Shown here one piece after another: positions 26,378 to 34,146 of a stretch of DNA of 64,000 nucleotides; positions within the stretch are counted from its first letter, which is position 1, and every line of letters begins with the position of its first letter. Made by a program: the position numbers and the translations under genes. The DNA comes from JAXLSZ01 sp046330315 (GTDB lineage: Bacteria; Actinomycetota; Thermoleophilia; Solirubrobacterales; 70-9). Where the stretch lies: contig JAXLSZ010000005.1 of assembly GCA_046330315.1 (NCBI GenBank), positions 457,469-521,468 on the forward strand, read 5' to 3'. The notes beneath the pieces were generated by a model. That model saw only the letters and a list, made by a program, of their open reading frames with translations, made no database searches and was not told the origin of the DNA.

Positions 26378-27988
26378 TCAGTCGCCGGGGGCAAGGAACC
26401 GTTCCCGCAGCTCCGTCTTCTTCCATTTCCCCGTCGCGGTCCGGGGGATCTCCTCGACGAACTCGAAGCGCTCCGGGAGCTGCCACCTGGCGAAATCGGC
26501 CGCGAGGTGGGCGCGCAGCTCCTCGGGCCCGGCCGTGGCACCGTCGGCGAGCGCGACCACGGCCATCGGCCGCTCCCCCCAGCGCTCGTCGGGGACGGCG
26601 ATCACCGCCGCCTCGGCGACCGCGGCGTGGGACATCAGCAGGTTCTCCATGTCGACCGAGCTGATCCACTCCCCGCCCGACTTGACCAGGTCCTTGGAGC
26701 GATCCCGGATCTTGATGCAGCCGTGGCGGTCCACGGTGACCACGTCGCCGGTGCGAAACCAGCCGTCCTCGGTGAACTTCTCGGTGCCCTCGCCTCCGTG
26801 GTAGGCGCCGGCCACCCAGGGGCCGCGCACCTCCAGCTCGCCCATCGCCGCGTCGTCCCACCGCACCTCGCCCTCCTCGTCCCGGGCTCTGATCTCGACC
26901 AGCGGCACCGCACGGCCCTGCCGGGCCCGGTAGGCGTACTGCTCGGCGCTGCCGGGCTCGAGATCCGCGCTGGCGTGGCAGACGGTCCCCAGGGGGCTGG
27001 TCTCGGTCATTCCCCAGGCATGCAGAACGGTGAGGCCGTGACGGTCGAAGCCCTCGATCAGCGAGGGCGGCGCGGCCGCCCCGCCGACCACCATCGAGCG
27101 CAGCGGGGAGAGATCCCAGCCGTCCGGGTCGGCGTCGAGCGCCGCCAGGATCGCCATCCAGACCGTCGGCACCCCCGCGGTCAGGGTCACCCGCTCGGCG
27201 GCGAGCAGCTCCAGCACGCTGTCCGCGTCCAGCCGCGGGCCCGGCAGGACCAGGCCGGCGCCGGTCAGCGCGGCGGCGTAGGGCAGCCCCCACGCGTTGG
27301 CGTGGAACATCGGGACGACCGGAAGGACGACGTCGCGCCAGGAGACGCCGAGCGCGTCGGGCAGCGCCGAGCCCAGCGCGTGCAGGACGGCGGAGCGGTG
27401 CGAGTAGGCGACTCCCTTGGGGCGCCCGGTGGTGCCCGACGTGTAGCACATGGCCGCCGCCCGGCGCTCGTCGAGGCGAGGCCAGTCCACCTGCTCGGCG
27501 CCGCCGAGCAGCTGCTCGTAGTCGAGCGCACCCTCGGGCGCCTGCGGCGGGTCTCCTCCGTGGCGGACCACGATCACCGAGCCGAGGTCGCAGCGGGGCA
27601 GGAAGCTGTCGAGGACGCCGAGCAGGGTCTCGTCGACGACGATCGCGGAGTCCCCGGCGTGGCCGGCGATGTAGGCGAGCTCGTCGGGGTGCAGGCGCGG
27701 GTTGAGCGTGTGCAGGACCGCGCCCATCGCCGGGACGGCGAAGTAGAGCTCGAGGTGCTCGGGCTGGTTCCACATCAGGGTCGCGACCCGGTCCCCGGCG
27801 CCGATCCCGAGGGAGCGAAGGGCCCCGGCGAGGCGCCGGGCCCGCGACGCCGCGGCCGCGTAGTCGGTCCTGTGGATGCTGCCGTCGGGGCGGCGGGAGA
27901 CCACCTCGCGGTCGCCGTGGAAGCGCTCGGCGCGCTCGATCACCCCGGTCAGGGTGAGCGGGTAGTCGTCCATCGTCAGCCCGTCCAT
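26378..27988 (-). CDS. Medium/long-chain fatty acid CoA ligase (AMP-binding)
   Basis: A 536-residue member of the acyl-adenylate superfamily. CYTSGTTGRPKGVAYSH is the ATP-binding P-loop motif, WGMTETSPLGT the A5 motif, and GWFRTGDVV and IKIRDRSKDLVKSGGEWIS the C-terminal hinge with the catalytic Lys region (TGKWKK). It activates a carboxylic acid, probably a fatty acid, to its CoA thioester. Start 27988 has GGAGGAG just upstream; longer in-frame starts would overlap the divergent regulator. It is divergent from the LuxR-type gene. Confidence 0.9.
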   Translation of the reverse strand: MDGLTMDDYPLTLTGVIERAERFHGDREVVSRRPDGSIHRTDYAAAASRARRLAGALRSLGIGAGDRVATLMWNQPEHLELYFAVPAMGAVLHTLNPRLHPDELAYIAGHAGDSAIVVDETLLGVLDSFLPRCDLGSVIVVRHGGDPPQAPEGALDYEQLLGGAEQVDWPRLDERRAAAMCYTSGTTGRPKGVAYSHRSAVLHALGSALPDALGVSWRDVVLPVVPMFHANAWGLPYAAALTGAGLVLPGPRLDADSVLELLAAERVTLTAGVPTVWMAILAALDADPDGWDLSPLRSMVVGGAAAPPSLIEGFDRHGLTVLHAWGMTETSPLGTVCHASADLEPGSAEQYAYRARQGRAVPLVEIRARDEEGEVRWDDAAMGELEVRGPWVAGAYHGGEGTEKFTEDGWFRTGDVVTVDRHGCIKIRDRSKDLVKSGGEWISSVDMENLLMSHAAVAEAAVIAVPDERWGERPMAVVALADGATAGPEELRAHLAADFARWQLPERFEFVEEIPRTATGKWKKTELRERFLAPGD

Positions 27989-28134
27989 CTCTCCTCCGGC
28001 TCGGTGTGCGTCTGCCTCCGGGCCCCCGACCGTACCGCACCGATCCGAAGCCCGAGGACCGGTGCGAGTGGCGCCGTGCCGGTAGAGTCGGAGCTGCGTC
28101 GCAGGGGCCGGAGGAAAGGCACCGCGACTCCCCG

Positions 28135-30396
28135 ATGAGCATCGGCACGACAAGACCGGGCCGTTCGGCTTTGGAGTTCGAGGCGCGGGTCGCCTCGCGC
28201 CACGAGCCGCCGGCGTTCCGCCCGGGGATGGTCTCGCGCCCGCGGCTCGTGGCCCGGCTGGAGCGCGACCCGGCCGCCCCCCTGGTCCTGGTGAGAGCGC
28301 CGGCCGGCTACGGGAAGACGACGCTGCTGGCCGAGTGGGCTGCGACCGGGGAGCGGCGATTCGCCTGGATCACGCTGGGCCGCAACGAGCGAGACGGGGT
28401 CGCCCTGCTCGGGGCGATCGTCGAGGCCCTGGCCGAGGTTGAGCCGGCCGCCTCCGCTGCGCTGGCCATGCTCCAGGACCCGCTTCCCAATCTGGACGCC
28501 GTCCTGCCCCGGCTGATCGAGGGGTTGGCGTCCGCCGGGGACGGCCTGGTGCTGGTGCTCGACGATGCGCATCTGGCCGACTCCGAGGAGGCGGCGGAGG
28601 TGATCGAGGCGATCCGGGGCGGGCTCCCGCCGCGCTCGCAGCTCGTGCTCGCAGCCAGGAGCGGGCCGCGGCTGCCGGTCGGTCGCGCCCGGGCGCACAG
28701 GGCCCTGGTCGAGCTCGGCCCCCGGGATCTGGCGATGACCCGGGAGGAGGGGCGCGAGGTCCTCGAGGGGGTCGGCCTCCGCCTCACCGATGACCAGCTC
28801 GACTCCGTGATCGCCAAGACCGAGGGCTGGCCGGTGGCGATCTACCTTGCCGGACTCGCCCTTGCCGAGCAGGAGGACCGCGCCGGGGCCGTCGCCAGGT
28901 TCGCGGGTGATGACCGGGTGGTCGCGGAGTACCTGCGGGACGAGTTCACCTCGAGGATCGCGCCGGAGCGCCGGGAGCTGCTCCGGCGGATCTCGATCCT
29001 CGACAGCTTCAGCGGCGAGCTCTGCGACTTCGTGCTCGAGCGCACTGGGACGGGTGCCGTCCTCGCCGAGCTCTCGGAGGCGAACCTGCTCGTCATCCCG
29101 CTGGACCGAAACGGCCGCTGGTACCGGTTCCACGGCCTGCTCGCCACCGCTCTGCGGGCGGAGCTGCACCGGGAGGAGCCGTCGCTCGAGCCGGGGCTCC
29201 ACGAGCGCGCCAGCGCCTGGTACGCGGAGCAGGGCGACCGCGACCGGGCGGTCGAGCACGCGATCTCCTCCGGAGACACCGAGCAGGCGGGCCGGCTGAT
29301 CCACGGTCTCGTCCCCGAGTACGCCGCATGGGGGAGGAACTCCACGCTTGCCTCCTGGCTCTCGCGCTTCTCCGAGGAGCAGGTCGCCTCCTCCGTCGCC
29401 CTGGCGCTCGCCGCCTTCCACAGCTCCCTCGCCGCCGGGCGGGGCGACGCCGCGGACGCCTGGGTCAAGGCCGCCGCCCGGGCGGGCGGAGGGTCGCTCG
29501 GCGAGCCTGCCGGGGGGCCGTTTCAGGGCGGGATCTGGGTGGCGCGGGCCGAGAACGGCCGCGGCGGGGACGGCCGCGGCGGGGTGGTCGAGATGCTGGA
29601 GGATGCGCGAACCGCCGCCCGGCTGGAGCCGCAGGAGAGCCCCTTCCGGTCCGTCTGCCAGCTGATCGAGGGCACGGCGCTGGTCATGGCCAACGACCTT
29701 GGACGGGGGGTCGAGGCGCTCAAGGAGGGGGCCAGGACGGGAGCGGTTTCGGCGCCGATGATCCAGGTGGCCTGCCTGGCGCAGCTCGCGGTCCTCTCCC
29801 TCGACCAGGGAGATCCCGTCACGGCGCAGATCCTCGTATCCCAGGCGCGGGCGCAGATCGATCGCTCGCGACTCGCCGACTACCCCTGCGCCGCCCTCCC
29901 GATCGCCGCCGCCGCGCTCGTCTTCGTCCGCCGCGGCGAGGTGCAGCGGGCCGGGTCCGACGCGACCCGTGCCGCCCGGCTGCTCGGATCGTGCCGCGAC
30001 ATGCCTCCGTGGTTCGAGGTCGAGTCGCATCTCCTGCTCGCCAGGGCGCTTCTCCGGCTCGACCGCCGCAGCGAGGTGGGGCCGCACCTCGCCCAGGCCT
30101 CGCAGCTCCTCGACCTGGAGCCGAACGCCTCCCTGATGCGGGAATGGCTGGCCGAGGCCTCGGCCGAGTTGGAGCGGCCCGGAGGCCACCCGGCGGCGGC
30201 CGGGCTGACCGCCGCCGAGCTGCGCGTGCTCAACTGCCTGCCCACCCATCTCTCCCTGAGGGAGATCGCCGAGGAGTTCGTCGTCTCCTCGAACACCGTG
30301 AAGACCCAGGCCCAGTCGATCTACCGCAAGCTGGGGGTCAGCTCCCGCGCGGAGGCGGTGGCGGCCGCCCGCGAAGCCGGCCTGCTCGAGAGCTAG
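28135..30396 (+). CDS. LAL-type LuxR transcriptional regulator (MalT-like)
   Basis: A 753-residue regulator. Residues of about 45-300 hold a STAND-type ATPase: Walker A APAGYGKTT near 57 and Walker B LVLVLDDAHL near 140. A long helical repeat region follows. The C-terminal about 65 residues are a LuxR helix-turn-helix: LTAAELRVLNCL, LSLREIAEEFVVSSNTVKTQ and IYRKLGVSSRAEAV. Such proteins activate promoters after binding an inducer and ATP, as MalT does with maltotriose. A purine-rich GGAGG lies about 20 bases before the ATG. It is the only large DNA-binding regulator in the window and thus a candidate for the 19-nt motif. Confidence 0.88.
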   Translation: MSIGTTRPGRSALEFEARVASRHEPPAFRPGMVSRPRLVARLERDPAAPLVLVRAPAGYGKTTLLAEWAATGERRFAWITLGRNERDGVALLGAIVEALAEVEPAASAALAMLQDPLPNLDAVLPRLIEGLASAGDGLVLVLDDAHLADSEEAAEVIEAIRGGLPPRSQLVLAARSGPRLPVGRARAHRALVELGPRDLAMTREEGREVLEGVGLRLTDDQLDSVIAKTEGWPVAIYLAGLALAEQEDRAGAVARFAGDDRVVAEYLRDEFTSRIAPERRELLRRISILDSFSGELCDFVLERTGTGAVLAELSEANLLVIPLDRNGRWYRFHGLLATALRAELHREEPSLEPGLHERASAWYAEQGDRDRAVEHAISSGDTEQAGRLIHGLVPEYAAWGRNSTLASWLSRFSEEQVASSVALALAAFHSSLAAGRGDAADAWVKAAARAGGGSLGEPAGGPFQGGIWVARAENGRGGDGRGGVVEMLEDARTAARLEPQESPFRSVCQLIEGTALVMANDLGRGVEALKEGARTGAVSAPMIQVACLAQLAVLSLDQGDPVTAQILVSQARAQIDRSRLADYPCAALPIAAAALVFVRRGEVQRAGSDATRAARLLGSCRDMPPWFEVESHLLLARALLRLDRRSEVGPHLAQASQLLDLEPNASLMREWLAEASAELERPGGHPAAAGLTAAELRVLNCLPTHLSLREIAEEFVVSSNTVKTQAQSIYRKLGVSSRAEAVAAAREAGLLES

Positions 30397-30399
30397 GCC

Positions 30400-31065
30400 G
30401 TGAGCTCGGTCGAGATCGAATTCGCGCTCGCCGCCCTCGCGGCGATGCTGCTTCCGACCACCCTCGCCTTCTGCGTCCTGGCGCTGGTCCTGGGCGAGCG
30501 TCCGCTGCGGACCGGCCTCTGGTTCTATCTGGGGGCGCTCGGCGCGACGCTGGGGATCGGAGTGATCGGCGGCCTCGTGCTCGGAGGCGCGGCGGCCTCG
30601 GGCGGGTCGTCGCCGAAGACCTGGGTCGCGGTCGTGGACGTGATCGCTGCCCTGGCGGTGGCCTTCTTCGTGATCAGAGCGCTGCGCCGTCCCAAGGACC
30701 CGCAGAAGGTCGCGGCGATGGTCGAGCGGATGAGCGGGCTCGCCTCGTCCCCCGCGATAGCGATAGTCGGCGCGGGGGCGGCCCTGGCGAACCCCGGGGG
30801 CCTGATCCCGATCGCCCTCAAGGAGATCTCCGAGATGGATCCCGGCACCGCCGGCTACCTGCTGCTGTGGGCCGCCTTCTCGCTGGTCTCGCTGTTGCCG
30901 CTCGCCGTCGCGCTGCTGCTGCTCCGCGTCGCGCCCGAGCCGACCATGGGTTGGCTGCACGCGGCCCGCGCCTGGCTGGAGCTTCACGCCCGCACCGTCG
31001 CCGCGGTGATCCTGCTGCTGCTCGCCGCGGCGCTCTTGCGAAACGGCATCGCCGGCCTCACCTGA
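30400..31065 (+). CDS. GAP-family (SfLAP-like) integral membrane protein, copy 1
   Basis: A 221-residue protein with six hydrophobic helices. The N-terminus, ALAAMLLPTTLAFCVLALVL, matches the GAP/Sap family, whose mycobacterial members help move glycolipids to the cell surface; NPGGLIPIALKEIS fits the second half. Start GTG 30400 lies 3 bases after the regulator stop, so both are in one transcript. A second family member is at 51551-52234. Confidence 0.78.
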   Translation: MSSVEIEFALAALAAMLLPTTLAFCVLALVLGERPLRTGLWFYLGALGATLGIGVIGGLVLGGAAASGGSSPKTWVAVVDVIAALAVAFFVIRALRRPKDPQKVAAMVERMSGLASSPAIAIVGAGAALANPGGLIPIALKEISEMDPGTAGYLLLWAAFSLVSLLPLAVALLLLRVAPEPTMGWLHAARAWLELHARTVAAVILLLLAAALLRNGIAGLT

Positions 31066-31131
31066 CTGGTCGAACTTCAAGAAACCGCTGATAATCCTCG
31101 GGAAGTTGAAGCTCGGCGGGGGGTTGGGGCG

Positions 31132-32571
31132 CTAGGGCCCGGTCCTGGTGATCGTCGGCGGGTCCCAGCCGGTTCCGTCGATTATCCCCGGCACCTGCGG
31201 CGCGGCCGGCTGGTAGAGGCGCATGGTCAGCCGGAAGGGAGCGCCCGCCGGCGATGGCAGCCAGTTCTTGGCCTGGGCGGGGTCAGCGGGCTCGGTGCTC
31301 TGCACGTAGATGTCGAGCGAGCCGTCGGGGTTGGCGGTCAGCTCGGTGCGGTCCCCGACCGCGTAGCGGTCGATCGGGTTGGGGACGAAGAAGCCGGAGG
31401 AGTCGTAGAGCGTCAGCGACCAGAAGGCCTTGACCGGTGGGAGCCGGCCGGGCTCGAAGTGGACGACGTAGTCGTTCGAGCCGCTGAGGGCGGCGAGAGT
31501 CCTGTCGGTCTGGGCGACGGGATAGATCGACTCCGCGGGAGTCAGGGCCCCGAGCCCGACCTGGGTGACCAGGGCGCGGAACTCGTAATCGGTCCCGTAG
31601 CGTCCGGTCGGCAGCACCAGCCAGCCGTTGTGCTTGGGGGACTCCTGCACGTAGCGCTGGGTGACCTTGGTCTGCAGCACCCCGGGCCCGGCGGCGACCG
31701 CGTCGATCATCCCCTGGCGCATTTCGGTGCTCAGCGAGGAATCGGCGGAGGGCTGCTTCCCCGGCCCGACGCCGATCTGGGCGAGCTTGCCCAGCTCGGC
31801 CCTGTCGGCCGCCGGGGGCGGGAAGCGCTCGAGCAGCCCGCCCAGCCGATCGAAGAAGGCCAGCCCGGTGGGCATCGGCGCCTCGTTGGGGGTGGTGTCG
31901 GGGTGCTTCGGCGGCTTCGGCCTGTAGCCGGTGCCGTAGCGGCTCAGCGGGACAATCCGGTAGCGGTCCTGGATCCTGCGGGTGTTCCTGAGGTCGGCCG
32001 GGCCGAAGTTGAGGGTGCGGCCGATGATCCAGACCCGGTCGTAGCGGGAGTGGATCCTGTGGACGCCCTTCGGCAGCTTCAGGTGGCCCTGACCGGGCCC
32101 GAGCACCGCGTAGTCGCCGGGCCTGGTCTTCGCGACGCTGCCCAGGTTCCGGAAGTCCTCGGTGTAGGGGTCGTACAGCGGGATCACGAAGTAGCGGTTG
32201 ACCCTGGGGACGTGGATCACCATCGGCTGGCGCCGCAGGTCGAGCCAGGCGATCGAGTAGGGCGTGTCGTTGTTGGGCGCGACGACATCGCGGGCGCTCG
32301 CGTCGGCGAGGACCCGGACATGGCTGAAGCGGTTGACCGGCCCGCGCCCGCGCCCGTCGGGCACGTTGACGCTGGTCTGGGTCCGGAAGGTCTGGTCCAT
32401 CTTGACCAGGGGCAGCCCGTACTCCCACGCCTCCAGACCGAGGTCGTAGCCCTTCGTGTAGTCGGGCGAGGCGGCCGAGGCCGGTGCGGCGCCCGCGACC
32501 GCCGCAGCGAGCGCCAGGGCCGGGGCCAGGACGCGAAGGAGCCTCCCGTTTGCGCGCCTCGATGCTCTCAC
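31132..32571 (-). CDS. Secreted DUF1254/DUF1214 protein
   Basis: A 479-residue protein. The start is taken as GTG 32571, giving an N-terminus RASRRANGRLLRVLAPALAL and an Ala-rich signal peptide ending near PASAAS. DUF1254 (WEYGLPLVKMDQTFR, NNDTPYSIAWLDLR) is followed by DUF1214 (KAFWSLTLYDSSGFFVPN, NPDGSLDIYVQ). The family is widespread and its activity poorly known. It stands 41 bases after the upstream SHOCT membrane gene, probably co-transcribed. Confidence 0.87.
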   Translation of the reverse strand: MRASRRANGRLLRVLAPALALAAAVAGAAPASAASPDYTKGYDLGLEAWEYGLPLVKMDQTFRTQTSVNVPDGRGRGPVNRFSHVRVLADASARDVVAPNNDTPYSIAWLDLRRQPMVIHVPRVNRYFVIPLYDPYTEDFRNLGSVAKTRPGDYAVLGPGQGHLKLPKGVHRIHSRYDRVWIIGRTLNFGPADLRNTRRIQDRYRIVPLSRYGTGYRPKPPKHPDTTPNEAPMPTGLAFFDRLGGLLERFPPPAADRAELGKLAQIGVGPGKQPSADSSLSTEMRQGMIDAVAAGPGVLQTKVTQRYVQESPKHNGWLVLPTGRYGTDYEFRALVTQVGLGALTPAESIYPVAQTDRTLAALSGSNDYVVHFEPGRLPPVKAFWSLTLYDSSGFFVPNPIDRYAVGDRTELTANPDGSLDIYVQSTEPADPAQAKNWLPSPAGAPFRLTMRLYQPAAPQVPGIIDGTGWDPPTITRTGP

Positions 32572-32611
32572 GGTTCCCGAAACATACGCCGGGCGGGAAA
32601 GGTGCGGGCCT

Positions 32612-33964
32612 CTATGACTCCTTTTCCGGCCCGTCTCGCTCGCCGGGCGCCGCGCCACCGAGCACTTCGGTCTTTGCCTGTGCCAGCTCCTCGTCGCTCA
32701 GCAGCCCCTTCTCCCTGAGCGCCGAGAGCCGCTCGAGTTGGTCGAGCTTGCCCTGCCCCTCGTCGTCGGCGGCTCCCCGGTCGTGGCGGCCGAGGCCCTG
32801 GCGCGCGCGGTCCCACAGCCCGCCCGCCTGCGCGCCGGGGAACTCGAGCTCGGTCTGGCGCCGGAGCGCCTCGGTGCCGAGCACCATCAGGACGGCGAGC
32901 AGGAGGAACCCGATCGGCTTCTGGAACGCTGTGACGGGCGCCCAGAGCACCAGCGCGAGGAAGACCAGGGCGACGACCGCGTAGCTCGCGCCCCGGCGCT
33001 CGCGCAGGTAGGGAGCGGCCTCCCGCCGCAGCGCGGACGCCGCCCGGGTCGGCCCGGCAAGCCAGGCGCCGATCACGACCAGGATCCCGAAGGTGCACAT
33101 CGAGATCGCGATCGTCCGCAGCAGCGAGGTGCCGATGTCCCAGGCCGACTGGGCGGCGGGCTTCACCGAGCTCGAGGCCAGCGCGTTGACGATCTGGTCC
33201 CCCACGAAGTGCCGGACCACGAGGGTGAGGATCCCGGCTATCAGGAACCCGAAGCCGACCGAGCGCAGGGTCTCCCTGCGCCTGCCGCGGGCGAGGAAGA
33301 GGGCCAGCGCGTAGAGCCCGAAGACGAGGATCGTGAGGACCACCGCGAGTCCCTTGATCAGATGGGCGACGTCCTGCGCGGTGGAGAGCTGGTCGGACTT
33401 GAGGATCGTGATCGACCCGGCGTCGGCCGGGATCTTCGACGCCAGGTTCCCGCCCACCCCGAGCTGGGTGGAGAGCTGGGTGACCAGCCCGTTGAGGTTG
33501 AGGACGACCTCCCCCCCGCCGGTCGAGACCGCGGGGCCGCCGCCGTTGAGGATCTTCAGCAGGGTCTCGCTGGCGGCCCTGTTGGCGTCGGCCCAGAGCT
33601 GCTGGACCTGCGGGGTCGCGAGCGCCTTCTGGGCGACCTGGGTCCCGAGTTGGCGCAGGCCGCCCGCCGCCGGCCCGGCCAGCGGCTTGAGCTGCGGCGG
33701 CAGGGACTTGGCGAGCTCGGCCTGGACGTCCACGTTCGCGTACAGCTCGTTGACGAGGAAGATCGAGAGCTGGTCCTGGATCTCCTGGTTGTCGAGCAGC
33801 TTGCTGCTGGTGTCCACCCAGTTGTCGGTGTTCAGCGCCTGGCGGTTGACCCAGATCGAGAAGGCGGAGACGAAGGCGAGCAGGGTCGCGACGACGAGCA
33901 GGGCTGTTACGACTCCCCGGCGGGGCGCCGGTGCGCTTCGGGCTGGCTGACCTGCCGATTCCAA
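32612..33964 (-). CDS. Integral membrane protein with C-terminal SHOCT domain
   Basis: A 450-residue protein. A first helix (VTALLVVATLLAFVSAFSIW) is followed by an extracytoplasmic domain of about 160 residues with NTDNWVDTSSKLLDNQEIQ, three or more further helices, and a C-terminal SHOCT motif (LERLSALREKGLLSDEELAQ). Function is unknown. It diverges from the second sulfatase; site g lies between them, 60 bases from this start and 103 bases from the sulfatase start. Confidence 0.82.
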   Translation of the reverse strand: MESAGQPARSAPAPRRGVVTALLVVATLLAFVSAFSIWVNRQALNTDNWVDTSSKLLDNQEIQDQLSIFLVNELYANVDVQAELAKSLPPQLKPLAGPAAGGLRQLGTQVAQKALATPQVQQLWADANRAASETLLKILNGGGPAVSTGGGEVVLNLNGLVTQLSTQLGVGGNLASKIPADAGSITILKSDQLSTAQDVAHLIKGLAVVLTILVFGLYALALFLARGRRRETLRSVGFGFLIAGILTLVVRHFVGDQIVNALASSSVKPAAQSAWDIGTSLLRTIAISMCTFGILVVIGAWLAGPTRAASALRREAAPYLRERRGASYAVVALVFLALVLWAPVTAFQKPIGFLLLAVLMVLGTEALRRQTELEFPGAQAGGLWDRARQGLGRHDRGAADDEGQGKLDQLERLSALREKGLLSDEELAQAKTEVLGGAAPGERDGPEKES

Positions 33965-34024
33965 TGGTTCCTCGCTTCCTTGGCGGTGGGCCCGCCCACC
34001 CTATTCCAACCCGGGGTCGGGCAA

Positions 34025-34043
34025 TCACCCGAATGGGATGATG
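34025..34043 (+). promoter_or_regulatory. 19-nt palindromic motif, site g
   Basis: TCACCCGAATGGGATGATG, 103 bases before the second sulfatase start. Both sulfatase operons in the window (sites a and g) therefore carry the motif. A GAGAAT box lies 20 bases downstream. Confidence 0.7.
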
Positions 34044-34146
34044 CCGGTGGATGGGGCCGGGCCGAGAATCGCCCGAGACCGGCCGGACCGGCGATCGCCC
34101 CAACCGGCGTCGAGCCCCCGGCGCACTCGCGAACGCGGAGGTTGAA

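Noticed and set aside
31066..31131. Terminator from CTTCAA and TTGAAG after the GAP-family gene
   Set aside because: Only a six-base stem with a long loop; not convincing.
4033..34043. Reading the palindrome as a CRP/FNR, Rex, LexA or SigB-type site
   Set aside because: None of the known consensus sequences (TGTGA-N6-TCACA, TTGTGA-N6-TCACAA, GAAC-N4-GTTC, GTTT/GGGTA) matches TCACCCG-N3-CGGATGATG.
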